Shown here piece after piece: positions 35,603 through 45,008 of a stretch of DNA of 64,000 nt. The position numbers and the translations under genes were made by a program. The notes beneath the pieces were generated by a model. It did no database searches. It saw only the letters and a list, made by a program, of their open reading frames with translations, and was not told the DNA's origin. Numbering within the stretch: position 1 is the first letter of the stretch; each line of letters opens with the position of its first letter. The stretch is from Stieleria varia (lineage in GTDB: Bacteria; Planctomycetota; Planctomycetia; Pirellulales; Pirellulaceae), in NCBI RefSeq assembly GCF_038443385.1, contig NZ_CP151726.1:6448001-6512000 (forward strand), given 5' to 3'.

Positions 35603-37542
35603 TCCGGTGTCCGTATGGGAGTATTGGGTTGCGGCTTCATTCCATGGCCCAAAAAGAAACTGGGGTGCGCAGGTTGATTGTAGCCGACATTTTGCCAAGC
35701 GATCCCCAGTCGATACTGAGGGTCGTGCATCAAGGTGACCATCCGATGCTGGGTATCGATCGTGGACACATAGATCCTCAACTGACGACTGTCCGAGGTT
35801 CGAGCAATCAATTCTTCACGCCAGTCACCCAGGATATCGGCGCACAGACATGGGTTGGATTTGGAACCATTGTTGCTGGACAATCCGAAGCTTCGCCCGT
35901 CAAAAACTCGTTGCTCAACGCCTGACGCGTGATCCCATTTGATGATCGAAACACCATCCAGCAATTCTCGCAGCAGATCGCCATCCCACCAAATCGCCAT
36001 GTTCTGGGAGCGAGGAGTGGGACCGATTCGCTCCCCACGTGCACTCAGCAGGCTCCGTGTGCCTCCCCAAAACTCAGCTCCTGGGAATCGGGGATCGATG
36101 TCGGCCATCATGCCTCGCCCAACATCACGTCCCTGGGCATCAGAAAAATAGATCTCGCCTGTACGCGTGTTTCGCAGTTCGATTCCCGGATCATCGCTGC
36201 CCGGTTTTTCGTGGATGCTCCATGTCTCCAGCCCAGGACGCTCGGGATCAATATCGGAAGTGTGTTGGGCATCACCGTGACCGAGTCCGGTGGAGTAAAG
36301 CGGCGAACCGTCGTCGTCGATGACCAACGAGCCAAAGATGATTTCGTCACGACCGTCGTCATCTACATCCGCCACGCTGATGCTGTGATTGCCTTGTCCA
36401 GCAAATTTCAAGGACGCGTCATGATCGTTGCTGTCGAACACCCAGCGTTGCTGAAGTTTCCCGTCACGCCAATCCCAGGCCGCCAGAACGGTACGCGTGT
36501 AGTAGCCCCGTGACATGATCACGCTGGGTCGTTCTCCATCCAAATAGGCGACGCAAGCGAGAAAGCGATCGACTCGGTTGCCATAGTCGTCACCCCAAAC
36601 GTCTTTGAGCTGTCCCGGTGTAGGATCGTCTGTTTCTGGATGCCGACGAGGCACGTAGGGGACCGTTGCCAACGCCTCGCCCGTTTGGCCGGAAAAGACG
36701 GTCAGGTACTCGGGGCCTTTCAACACGTATCCTTCACGAGGGCCGCTGCCGCGACGACGAGAAAAGGGGGAACCGGTTTGCCGCGGTTGACTGCGATGAT
36801 CCGCGTCGGCGTCACCGATCACTTTTCCGATTCCATCCACGGTTCCATCGCCGGTCTTGCAAACCACTTCTGCCTTGCCGTCGCAGTCCAAGTCATAGAC
36901 CATGAATTGCGTGTAATGGGCACCTTCGCGAATGTTTCTACCTAAGTCGATCGACCAAAGAAGCGTGCCGTCGAGCTTGTAGGCGTGCAGGATCGGCTGA
37001 GAGGTCATCCCGCTTTGTGAATTGTCGCGCCCCCGCCCGGTCATGTGGACGACCAATTCGTACGCTCCATCGCCATCCAAGTCCCCGACCGATGCATCAC
37101 CGGCGTAGTAACCTTCTGGAGGACGTAATGGAACAGACAGATAGCGTTGCTCCGGTGGCGACGCAGGCAGCTCAACCACGTCACCGGGACCGGCAGCAGC
37201 GCCGACCGTCTGAACCCAGTAGCGTGTCGGATGAGTCAAGTCAGCGTGTAGATCACGAAACTGTGTAGCGCCCGCAATCGGTTGCTCGTTCAGTTTCACC
37301 AGTGGGGAATCACCGGACTGGCGGAAGACATCAAACCCGACGTCACGTGGCTCCGTTCCCAGCAAACGCCAACTGAGAAAAACGCCTTCGTCGCCACAGT
37401 TCAACGCGACGACGCCTCGATCCAACGCTTCCATGCATCGTTGAGCCGACGCAGAATCTTGGCCGATCAGCAGGCATGCGAAAAAACAGGTCAGCAATCG
37501 AGACATCCGAAACGAGTGATGGGTATCCAGCATCTTGGGCAT
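35599..37542 (-). CDS. Rhamnogalacturonan lyase (polysaccharide lyase family 11)
   Basis: A 647-residue exported lyase. After the signal peptide (to about 33) a fibronectin-like N-terminal domain (45-150) is followed by an eight-bladed propeller. Its calcium-binding repeats are DLDGDGAYE, DLDCDGKAE and DVDDDGRDE. PL11 motifs are plain: YYAGDASVGDLDGDG, CKTGDGTVDGIGKVIGD, EYLTVFSGQTGEAL, FAGQGNHSISVADVD and HDPQYRLGIAWQNVGYNQP. These enzymes cleave the rhamnose-galacturonate backbone of rhamnogalacturonan I by beta-elimination (YesW/YesX type). It sits 3 bp behind the ThuA/heme gene and overlaps the next gene, so it is the centre of the operon. Start ATG at 37542. Confidence 0.93.
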   Translation of the reverse strand: MPKMLDTHHSFRMSRLLTCFFACLLIGQDSASAQRCMEALDRGVVALNCGDEGVFLSWRLLGTEPRDVGFDVFRQSGDSPLVKLNEQPIAGATQFRDLHADLTHPTRYWVQTVGAAAGPGDVVELPASPPEQRYLSVPLRPPEGYYAGDASVGDLDGDGAYELVVHMTGRGRDNSQSGMTSQPILHAYKLDGTLLWSIDLGRNIREGAHYTQFMVYDLDCDGKAEVVCKTGDGTVDGIGKVIGDADADHRSQPRQTGSPFSRRRGSGPREGYVLKGPEYLTVFSGQTGEALATVPYVPRRHPETDDPTPGQLKDVWGDDYGNRVDRFLACVAYLDGERPSVIMSRGYYTRTVLAAWDWRDGKLQQRWVFDSNDHDASLKFAGQGNHSISVADVDDDGRDEIIFGSLVIDDDGSPLYSTGLGHGDAQHTSDIDPERPGLETWSIHEKPGSDDPGIELRNTRTGEIYFSDAQGRDVGRGMMADIDPRFPGAEFWGGTRSLLSARGERIGPTPRSQNMAIWWDGDLLRELLDGVSIIKWDHASGVEQRVFDGRSFGLSSNNGSKSNPCLCADILGDWREELIARTSDSRQLRIYVSTIDTQHRMVTLMHDPQYRLGIAWQNVGYNQPAHPSFFLGHGMKPQPNTPIRTPE

Positions 37543-37545
37543 TAC

Positions 37546-40500
37546 TCACGGAGTAAGCGAACTGAGGAAATCGAGCAAGGACGCGAATTCACGGGTGGTG
37601 AACTCGTTCATCAAGCCGGTCGGCATGACCGAAGTCTCGACCGTTTTTCGGGCTTCGATATCGTCCTTCAAAATCGTTCGCTCTTTGGCTTGTTGGTCAC
37701 GGATCGTCACGCGGTCACTCTGTTCATCGGTAACGAATCCGGTCAGAACTTCGCCATCGACAGTCAAGATCGAGTTGGTCGCAAAGCCTTGTGCGATCGT
37801 CTTGCTGGGTTCCAAGACAGCGGCGGCCAACTCGTGCCGTTTGTAGGTCTTGGCGATGTTGCCCAAGAACGGTCCCTTTTGCACTTCGTCCTTGCTGAGC
37901 GAATGACAGGCGGTGCAATTGGCTTTCACGAACACTCGTTGCCCCAGTGCAACATCTCCCTGAGACGACATCACGGCCGCAGCGGCTTCGGCCAGCGACA
38001 GTGTGCCGATCTTAGGCGAGTCATCCACTTGCATCGGCTGGATTTTCAATTGCCTGACCGCGCTGCGTGCTAATTCAGAAATGCTGGTATCGGGATCATC
38101 CTGAGCCAGCCAGATTTGTTCGTCAATCGAATGGTTGTTGATTCGAACCGCGGCGCGGATCAGTTGCTTGCGTCGCGACTGTTCTTTCCAGCCGGCTGTG
38201 ATCGACTGCTCTGCCATCGCCCGCATCTCCGGGCTAGCGTTGTTGCGTGATGCGATCACCAGCAGCGCGGCATCGGCCCAAACGGAAGCCTCAATGCCGG
38301 GAGCCTCCGCGTTTTCTACAAACACCGCCGTATGCTGCTCCAGGGTTCGCGATCCGGTAATCGCGTTGATGGCTGCCGACTGAATTGATCGACCGCTGTC
38401 GCGGGAATCCAAATGCGCCAACGCCACCAACATCAATTTAGCCGCCTCGGTTGACCTCGACTTGGTCAAAGCAATCACGCAATTGGACAGCGTCTCGGGA
38501 GTCGTTTGTCCGTCTCGGATAGCCAATGCGATGACGTGAATCCCGTGTTCGGAGATCCGTTGCGATGCGGCCAACTGAGCCACCGCGGGACCGAGCAGGC
38601 GAGGGTTCTTTTCCGCGAGTGTCAACAATCGTTCCACCGCATCGTCAGACTTGATCCGATTGAGATGCATGGTTTGCACCAAGGACGCAGCATTCTCTGG
38701 CGATGATGACTTCAGCGCGTCCTGCAAAGTGGCTGCGATTCGCGGTGTTTCGCTCCATGACTCGGGTTGATAGTACGGCCCACGAGTATCAGGACGCGTG
38801 CCCCAAGAGTCGCCTTTCCAATCACCCTCGATGAAATGCAATCGACAAAGCGCCTTGAGAATCTCACTGCGTCGTTCCACGCTTGCGTCCGACAATCGCG
38901 TGATCAATCCGTCCACGACGCTTGAGTCGTGCATCATGGCCAACGCTCGCAACAACGGTTTGGCTGGTGCATCGCCAGCATCCAACGCATCAAAGCAAGC
39001 TTGATACGCATTATTTTTCGCCAACACACGAATCGCCGTATGAACCAGCACGGGATCCTCATTGGACAACGCGGAGATGCATTCCGCGGTCTTGTCGGGT
39101 GTTTGAATCATCGCCAAACGATTGCGTGACTCGTTGCGACTCGCAACGGCCATCTCCAACAAACGCTCAAACGCTGGATTTCCGCGACGCATCAGTTCAC
39201 GCTGCGCGGCCACCCGGCGTCGGTAACTCTGCGACGAAAGCAGCTCAACCAACTCGTCATCGGACGCCGATGCAAAATCCGGCATCGCTGGCGGTTGGTA
39301 GCCCTTTGGTTTGACGCAAACGATGTAGCCGACATCGGGGCCATTCCAATTGAAGGTCGCACCTCGCCAACTGGCGCAGTAGACACGACTGTTGCCATCG
39401 ACATCGGCATCCGTCGGCCGTGTCATCTTGATGAATGATTCCGGCGGCGCCGTTTCCTGGAACGTGGCTCCCGTTGCCTCGACGGTGTGGCGATACAAAG
39501 CTCCCGTTCCCCAATCCGCTGTCAGTGGAGCATCGTTCCAGCGTCCGAAACCGGGTTCATCGATGTAGACCGCGCCGCACCCAGAACCTCCGCCGTAGTC
39601 CGCCAGCGGCTGGACGCATTCGTCGTTGAAATTCTTGTACAGCCGCGGGTATCCGTGATCTTCGTTGCCGGTGAAATGATGCAAGCGAACGTCCCAGCCG
39701 CCACCGTCGTTGGTGTTGTCTCGCGCGAACATGTCCATTTCCGGACTGATTGCAACCTCCAGAATATTGCGGGTCCCGGTCGAGTAGACTTCCAATCCGG
39801 TTCCGTCGGGTCGGACGCGGATCACGCCACCACCGCGATGCGTCAAAGTGCGACCGTCGGTTCCCGTTGCATTCATGAATCCGAAATCGCCGCCGGCGAT
39901 GTACAGCCATCCGTCGGCACCCAAACTGACTCCGTTTGTGGTATGGTCTGCCGGTCGCTTGTCGTATCCAAACGCCAAGTTTCGAACGAGTGTTTTTTGT
40001 TCATCCGCCACGCCATCGTCGTCATGGTCGATAAAGACGCTCAGGTTCGGCGGGTGCATGAGATAGAGTCGATCGTGATCCCAAACCAATCCACGAGGCG
40101 CGTCGGCCGTGCAGAAGACTTTGGTTTCGTCCGCGCGTCCGTCGCCGTCGAGGTCTCTCAAACGGATCACACGTCCGCGTCCGGGATCTCGTCCCAGTGA
40201 TCCGTTGCCGTCAGAACTGACGAACAAAGTCCCATCGACGCTTGCGGCAACAAACACGGGATAGTTGACGGCGGGCGGCGATGCAAAGACGGTCGCCTCA
40301 AACCCATCGGGCACTCGCACGTCACGCAGAATCTCCGCTTCCTCCCTTGGCGATAGTTTCACGATCTTGGGGACAACGTTGCCTTGTTTGGCATATCGGT
40401 CTGCTTGCATCGGTACAAATCCGTCGGCCTTGGGATCAGCTGGCCACAACGTGCCGATGTCTTTGCCCGATACCTTGATCTCACGAATGCTGCACCAACC

Positions 40501-41700
40501 TCCTTGCGCGGCCAACCCCGTGATACGAACGAACTTGCTCGCCATCGATTGAGTCAACGACTGCGGTTCCTTGTCTGGTTCAGAAACATCCGAACGGTCC
40601 AACAGCGTTGACCAATTCTGGCCGTCGAGTGATCCCGTGACCGTGTATCGATACCAGCGATTGGATTCCCACAGGATTGCAACGTCGTCACATGTCACGG
40701 GCTCGGCAAACTCCAACTGAATCCATTGGGGAAAACTGTCGCCATCGGCGCACCATCGGGTCTGCGGTTTACCATCGACGGCGTGATACGTCAGGTTTCC
40801 CGATTGCGTGCTCGACGCGGTCACCTTGACCAAAGTCGCATCGGCGGGCAACTCGCCCAAGTCGGTTGCATCGGGCGCCGGATACTTTTCTTTGTCGATG
40901 AAAGTCGTTTGTTGCTCTCCTTGGTACGGCGTCAAGTAATCCGGCGTCAGCTTGTCACAAGACCACAACAATCCACGTGTGATCAACTCCAAATAACGAG
41001 GGTCTCTAACCGTTTCCGTATTGTGGCCGATCGTCGTGCTGAAACTTCGAGCGCCTTGGCTCTCATTCGTCCAAGCCACGATCGCTTGATCGACCCTGGG
41101 ATTGTTGCCTCCGATCGCCTGTTTCCCCACTGCCAGTGGATGCGCATCGAAAACTTTGACGTTGTTGTAGAGTTCCTCGCGAATGGTCGTCCAGTCACTC
41201 AGCGTTGACGTGATGGGATGCTGGGTGTCGACGAACGAGATCTCGATCGGTTCTTGTGGACCGTGGCCACTGGACTGAAGTCCCAGATGTTTGAACCAAG
41301 CGTCCGTGCCGGTGCGAAAGCTGTGCATCGCACAATGCAAGTGAACGGCCGGGAGCTTTTGATGTGTTTGCACAATGCGGTTGACGATCGCCGGATCTTT
41401 GATGTCCGCCGCGCATTCGTCGTGAATGATGACATCGTATTCTTCTGCCCAATTCAATTGAGTGTACAGAGGCAGCACCGGTGTGGTGGTCGAATTGTCC
41501 GTCCAGTAAACATCGATACGAACGTTGGCACGCGACTGGATACCGTCACGAATCGCTTGCTGCTGATTTGCGTAGTCATGGCAGCATCCGCCGGCGATCA
41601 GCAACGCGCGAATGGGTTTGAGGTTTGAATCCTGAGCTAGTACTGAACCGACCGGTGATAGCAGGACGCAGAGGAGTGCAAGCAGTTGCAGATATCGCAT
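37546..41700 (-). CDS. ThuA / F5-8C / PVC-type heme-binding domain giant protein
   Basis: A 1384-residue exported protein, first gene of the polysaccharide operon. Residues 1-22 are the signal peptide. Residues 28-255 are a ThuA-like domain (RALLIAGGCCHDY, VIIHDECAAD). Residues 290-410 form an F5/8-type-C (discoidin) carbohydrate-binding fold. Residues 440-790 form a PQQ/glucose-dehydrogenase-like propeller (PRGLVWDHDRLYLMHPPNL, GVSLGADGWLYIAGGDFGF). Residues 800-1230 are HEAT-like helical repeats. The C-terminal heme domain has C1262-T-A-C1265-H1266. The combination is a known planctomycete/verrucomicrobial class, thought to oxidise sugars and pass electrons to the heme. It probably couples sugar oxidation to the lyase and sulfatase products. 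Confidence 0.9.
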   Translation of the reverse strand: MRYLQLLALLCVLLSPVGSVLAQDSNLKPIRALLIAGGCCHDYANQQQAIRDGIQSRANVRIDVYWTDNSTTTPVLPLYTQLNWAEEYDVIIHDECAADIKDPAIVNRIVQTHQKLPAVHLHCAMHSFRTGTDAWFKHLGLQSSGHGPQEPIEISFVDTQHPITSTLSDWTTIREELYNNVKVFDAHPLAVGKQAIGGNNPRVDQAIVAWTNESQGARSFSTTIGHNTETVRDPRYLELITRGLLWSCDKLTPDYLTPYQGEQQTTFIDKEKYPAPDATDLGELPADATLVKVTASSTQSGNLTYHAVDGKPQTRWCADGDSFPQWIQLEFAEPVTCDDVAILWESNRWYRYTVTGSLDGQNWSTLLDRSDVSEPDKEPQSLTQSMASKFVRITGLAAQGGWCSIREIKVSGKDIGTLWPADPKADGFVPMQADRYAKQGNVVPKIVKLSPREEAEILRDVRVPDGFEATVFASPPAVNYPVFVAASVDGTLFVSSDGNGSLGRDPGRGRVIRLRDLDGDGRADETKVFCTADAPRGLVWDHDRLYLMHPPNLSVFIDHDDDGVADEQKTLVRNLAFGYDKRPADHTTNGVSLGADGWLYIAGGDFGFMNATGTDGRTLTHRGGGVIRVRPDGTGLEVYSTGTRNILEVAISPEMDMFARDNTNDGGGWDVRLHHFTGNEDHGYPRLYKNFNDECVQPLADYGGGSGCGAVYIDEPGFGRWNDAPLTADWGTGALYRHTVEATGATFQETAPPESFIKMTRPTDADVDGNSRVYCASWRGATFNWNGPDVGYIVCVKPKGYQPPAMPDFASASDDELVELLSSQSYRRRVAAQRELMRRGNPAFERLLEMAVASRNESRNRLAMIQTPDKTAECISALSNEDPVLVHTAIRVLAKNNAYQACFDALDAGDAPAKPLLRALAMMHDSSVVDGLITRLSDASVERRSEILKALCRLHFIEGDWKGDSWGTRPDTRGPYYQPESWSETPRIAATLQDALKSSSPENAASLVQTMHLNRIKSDDAVERLLTLAEKNPRLLGPAVAQLAASQRISEHGIHVIALAIRDGQTTPETLSNCVIALTKSRSTEAAKLMLVALAHLDSRDSGRSIQSAAINAITGSRTLEQHTAVFVENAEAPGIEASVWADAALLVIASRNNASPEMRAMAEQSITAGWKEQSRRKQLIRAAVRINNHSIDEQIWLAQDDPDTSISELARSAVRQLKIQPMQVDDSPKIGTLSLAEAAAAVMSSQGDVALGQRVFVKANCTACHSLSKDEVQKGPFLGNIAKTYKRHELAAAVLEPSKTIAQGFATNSILTVDGEVLTGFVTDEQSDRVTIRDQQAKERTILKDDIEARKTVETSVMPTGLMNEFTTREFASLLDFLSSLTP

Positions 41701-41801
41701 GGTGTGCAGAGGACTTGGTGATGAACAAAAGGTTGTGGAAAGAATGAAACATGAAACGACGACTCACGTAGCCCGAGCGTCACGCGAGTCTTGCTATTCG
41801 C

Positions 41802-42869
41802 CTATCCAATGGCGAAAACGTCAACGCGACCGAAGTCTGGGAAATTGCCATCCTTGAGTTTTTCCGGCTGACCTTGGCTGCCCACCAGGATCAACTCGCT
41901 GCCATCTTCGCGAAAGATAGCTTGCGTGACACGGCACCCGGTCTTCAAGACGGCTTGACGCGATCCGGTCGCCAGATCAAACAGTGCGACGTTCCATTCG
42001 CCGCCTCGCAGTCGGCCGCCCATCGCAAAATAGTCACCCGACGGGTGGATGGCCAATGTTTCCATCAACCCTTCGCCGGCGTCGCCCTCGTGAGTTTGAT
42101 CGACGAGTTTCGGTTCGGTCTCCTGCCAAGCCCACTTTTGCCACAGTTGCTTGCCATTACCCGCCATCGGATCTTGCATCGGCCCCATCCCGGCAAGCAA
42201 TAATTCTTTTCCATCGGGTGTGAATTGCATAGAAAAGATGCCGCCCAGGAAGCAGTGGCTCTTGATGATTCCCCAACTGGTGAAATCAGCCGTCGTCCAC
42301 TTGGCCACCAACTCGCCATCCTGCAACCGATAAACACGGATGTCGCCCATCAGGTTTCCTGCAGCGACAAACTGATTATCGCTACTGACTGCGACCGATT
42401 GGACGGACGGCACGTGCGGCAGACTGTGCAGGATTTCGCCTGACAGTGCATCGACCACGCGGATGGACGGTTCGCTTTCGGGCTGGGGTTCGTACTTGTA
42501 TCCGCCGGCCAAGTACTGACCGGTGACGGAGACGAGTTTGGTCCGATCCGGTGAAACCGCCATGTCCCACGACCAAAAATCATGCAGTTTGACGCGTCGG
42601 ATTTCACGTTCTGCGTTCAAGTCAAACCAGCATGCGTTTCCGTCGTACGACGCAGAGACAATGACCCCATCATCGAGCGCGACAACGCTACTGACGTAGC
42701 TGTCGTGAGTGTACAGTCGTCGCGGCTGTTCTCTTTTGCTGAGCGATGACCGGTAGACTCCGTCCATGCATGCAGCGATCAGCGAGTCGTTGTCCGACAG
42801 CAAGGTTGCCGACAGGACGCCCATCGGCAACTTGTATCGACTTGATTCTTTGAGAGTGATCTTGTTCAT
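41802..42869 (-). CDS. WD40-repeat protein of DUF1501 module
   Basis: A 355-residue protein made of WD40-like blades (MGVLSATLLSDNDSLIAACM, SSVVALDDGVIVSASYDGNA, VQSVAVSSDNQFVAAGNLMG, SMQFTPDGKELLLAGMGPMQ). The start at 42869 (MNKITLKESSRYKLP) is chosen because the longer frame from 43187 lies inside the DUF1501 gene. There is no signal peptide, so it should be cytoplasmic unless exported with a partner. It lies 47 bp behind DUF1501. WD40 genes often accompany DUF1549/DUF1501 pairs in planctomycetes, and the set probably acts as a complex of unknown purpose. Confidence 0.8.
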   Translation of the reverse strand: MNKITLKESSRYKLPMGVLSATLLSDNDSLIAACMDGVYRSSLSKREQPRRLYTHDSYVSSVVALDDGVIVSASYDGNACWFDLNAEREIRRVKLHDFWSWDMAVSPDRTKLVSVTGQYLAGGYKYEPQPESEPSIRVVDALSGEILHSLPHVPSVQSVAVSSDNQFVAAGNLMGDIRVYRLQDGELVAKWTTADFTSWGIIKSHCFLGGIFSMQFTPDGKELLLAGMGPMQDPMAGNGKQLWQKWAWQETEPKLVDQTHEGDAGEGLMETLAIHPSGDYFAMGGRLRGGEWNVALFDLATGSRQAVLKTGCRVTQAIFREDGSELILVGSQGQPEKLKDGNFPDFGRVDVFAIG

Positions 42870-42916
42870 GGTATGTGCTGGGTACGAATCGATGTTAGGT
42901 GGCGCCGTGAATGATC

Positions 42917-44236
42917 TCACGACAGCAGCTCGGCTAGTGGTGAGACGTTTTCCTCGACTCTCGAGAAAGTCGGCAAACCGGGCAGCACGTATTCTTCGTT
43001 GGGATCGATCCCCAGTGCGGCAAAGATGGTGGCAAACAATTGCCGATTGTCGACCGGCTTGTCCGCCACCTCTCGTCCCAATTCGTCCGTGCCGCCATAG
43101 ACCACGCCGCCCTTGATGCCGCCTCCTGCCATCGCCATGCTCCAAGCCTTGGGATAGTGGTCTCGACCGCGGGCTTCGTTCAGCCAAGGCGTGCGTCCAA
43201 ACTCACCCATCGCGATCACCAAGGTGTCGTCTAACATTTCGCGTTGCTCCAAATCGGTAATCAACTGAAACAAGACGTTGTCCAGCTCGGGGACCAGCAT
43301 CTGATGCATTTCGTGTTGGAACACATGGTTGTCCCAAGGCATGCCATTGGCGACCATCACGAACGTCGACCCGTTCTCGATCAAATGTCGTGCCTGCAAA
43401 GCGTGTTGAGCAAACGCACCAGCACCGTAACGTTCGCGATCAGCAACGGGCAGTGTGTTCAAGTCAAACAGAGGCGCGCAGCTCATCAATCCATCGACAC
43501 GATCAAATGCTGCATTGAGCGAACCTGCCGCTTCGCTACGTCGGTCATTCTCGTACTTGCGACTCAAGAATCCCCTCAACGCGTTGCGATCAGCGTGATC
43601 GATTTCAGAGATCGAGTCGAGCTTCTGCAAGTTCGGAATCGAGTATTCACCACCGGCGCGAACAGGACCATACTCGGCACCCAGCCAACCGGCCCAGTTT
43701 CCCGCCTTGAACGCTTTGAATTCATTTCCCTCGGGACACGGATCCAGCAAGATGAACTGGGGTACCGGACTGTCGAGTTGTCCGAGTTGTTGGGCAACGA
43801 CAGAGCCGAGAATGGGACGCGTGAAGGGTGGTCGCGGCTTGTCACCCCGGGTCAACACATCGATCCCTTGAAAGTGTTCGCTCGGTTCGGTGCTCATGCT
43901 GCGGATCACCGCCAGCTTGTCCATGATCGTCGCGCACCGCGGCATCAACGAACTGATGTGGACGCCGGGCAAATTGGTGGGTATGGCTCCAAAGGGACCA
44001 CTGGTGGGTGTTCCTGGCTTGGGATCCCAGGTTTCAAATTGACTCGGGGCACCGCACAACCACAGCAGGATGCATTTTTTTCCCTGCCGTTTCGTTTCGT
44101 CGGCAATAGCAGGAACGGAAAACAGACCGTTGAAACTGCCCACCGACGCGGCCCCCACAGCCATTGTGCCCTGCAAAAACAGGCGGCGATGCATCGAATG
44201 CTCAGGGCTACCGCAATTGGGTTTCGATCTTCGCAT
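42917..44236 (-). CDS. DUF1501 protein, Tat-exported
   Basis: A 439-residue DUF1501 (sulfatase-fold) protein with a twin-arginine leader (HRRLFLQGTMAVGAASV, then a hydrophobic core). Conserved blocks are LLWLCGAPSQFETWDPKPG, VIAMGEFGRTPWLN, RDHYPKAWSMAMAGGGIKGG and GTDELGREVADKPV. The fold is alkaline-phosphatase-like but the formylglycine motif is absent, and the biochemical role is unknown. The gene is read with a DUF1549 protein upstream (46619) and a WD40 protein downstream. A TTG four codons upstream (44248) is an alternative start. Its first 142 bases, ribosome binding site and upstream DNA are copied in the 435-bp duplication, so regulation may have been altered. Confidence 0.9.
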   Translation of the reverse strand: MRRSKPNCGSPEHSMHRRLFLQGTMAVGAASVGSFNGLFSVPAIADETKRQGKKCILLWLCGAPSQFETWDPKPGTPTSGPFGAIPTNLPGVHISSLMPRCATIMDKLAVIRSMSTEPSEHFQGIDVLTRGDKPRPPFTRPILGSVVAQQLGQLDSPVPQFILLDPCPEGNEFKAFKAGNWAGWLGAEYGPVRAGGEYSIPNLQKLDSISEIDHADRNALRGFLSRKYENDRRSEAAGSLNAAFDRVDGLMSCAPLFDLNTLPVADRERYGAGAFAQHALQARHLIENGSTFVMVANGMPWDNHVFQHEMHQMLVPELDNVLFQLITDLEQREMLDDTLVIAMGEFGRTPWLNEARGRDHYPKAWSMAMAGGGIKGGVVYGGTDELGREVADKPVDNRQLFATIFAALGIDPNEEYVLPGLPTFSRVEENVSPLAELLS

Positions 44237-44292
44237 GAGGTTGCACAAATGGGTGAAAATGATTTCGGGAGGCGGGATGCACTAGCCCGGAT

Positions 44293-44527
44293 ACTGCTCA
44301 AAGCTTGGGGTTGACATTGTTTTTTCAGTCCATGTTTTCGTTCCATGCATCGCAATCAGAGTGAGCCTCAGGCGCTAGCCGTGGGCCGGCACCACAATCC
44401 GCCTCAGGCGCTAGCCGTGGGCCGGCACCACAATCCGCCTCAGGCGCTAGCCGTGGGCCGGCACCACAATCCGCCTCAGGCCCACGGCTAGCGTCTGAGG
44501 CTCACTGGGGCCACCAGCTGCGCCGGC
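44293..44527. repeat. Dispersed repeat R1, copy A1
   Basis: It runs from ACTGCTCAAAGCTTGGGGTT through TTGACATTGTTTTTTCAGTC to CCACCAGCTGCGCCGGC. It contains three head-to-tail 36-bp units (44365-44400, 44401-44436, 44437-44472; each starts GCCTCAGGCGCTAGCCGTGG and has no spacer) and then an inverted unit (44473-44505). Other copies are at 44728-44962, 56975-57138 and, inverted, 46916-47077. Confidence 0.85.
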
Positions 44528-44671
44528 AGTTTCTTCGGCAATCGCAGGAACGGAAAACAGACCGTTGAAACTGCCCACCGACGCGGCCCCCACTGCCATT
44601 GTGCCCTGCAAAAACAGGCGGCGATGCATCGAATGCTCAGGGCTACCGCAATTGGGTTTCGATCTTCGCAT
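44447..44671 (-). pseudogene. Truncated duplicate of DUF1501 leader
   Basis: This frame repeats the first 48 or so residues of the DUF1501 protein, including the Tat leader (HRRLFLQGTMAVGAASV). It then runs into R1 sequence and stops after a further 27 or so residues (AGAAGGPSEPQTLAVGLRR). It was made by the 435-bp tandem duplication. The start region and ribosome site are the same as in the intact gene, so a short exported peptide of about 74 residues might be made. No function is expected. Confidence 0.8.
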
Positions 44672-44727
44672 GAGGTTGCACAAATGGGTGAAAATGATTT
44701 CGGGAGGCGGGATGCACTAGCCCGGAT

Positions 44728-44962
44728 ACTGCTCAAAGCTTGGGGTTGACATTGTTTTTTCAGTCCATGTTTTCGTTCCATGCATCGCAATCAAAGTGAG
44801 CCTCAGGCGCTAGCCGTGGGCCGGCACCACAATCCGCCTCAGGCGCTAGCCGTGGGCCGGCACCACAATCCGCCTCAGGCGCTAGCCGTGGGCCGGCACC
44901 ACAATCCGCCTCAGGCCCACGGCTAGCGCCTGAGGCTCACTGGGGCCACCAGCTGCGCCGGC
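44728..44962. repeat. Dispersed repeat R1, copy A2
   Basis: Second copy of A1, produced by the tandem duplication. It holds three 36-bp units at 44800-44835, 44836-44871 and 44872-44907, followed by the inverted unit. It ends with GCGCCGGC at 44955-44962, 46 bp from the stop of the DUF1549 gene. Confidence 0.85.
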
Positions 44963-45008
44963 AGGAACGTATTTCAAAGACTGTTGTGAGTCGCGTCAAT
45001 AATCTGCC

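Larger units (their letters stand above)
44095..44964. repeat. 435-bp tandem duplication covering DUF1501 5' end and R1
   Basis: Copy 1 (44095-44529) and copy 2 (44530-44964) match base for base at an offset of 435, with only a handful of substitutions (for example ATAGCAGG/ATCGCAGG, CCCACAGCC/CCCACTGCC, AATCAGAG/AATCAAAG). Copy 1 contains the start and leader of the intact DUF1501 gene. Copy 2 carries a headless repeat of the same leader. Each copy holds one R1 element with three 36-bp direct repeats. It is a recent duplication. Confidence 0.95.

Noticed and set aside
42870-43187. N-terminal extension of the WD40 protein into the DUF1501 gene
   Set aside because: The extra 106 residues are Arg/Gly-rich shadow sequence of DUF1501 codons; MNKITLKES at 42869 is the natural start.
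44365-44472. Three 36-bp direct repeats, a length typical of CRISPR repeats
   Set aside because: The units are contiguous with no spacers, contain an inverted partner, occur elsewhere singly as part of R1, and no cas gene is present.
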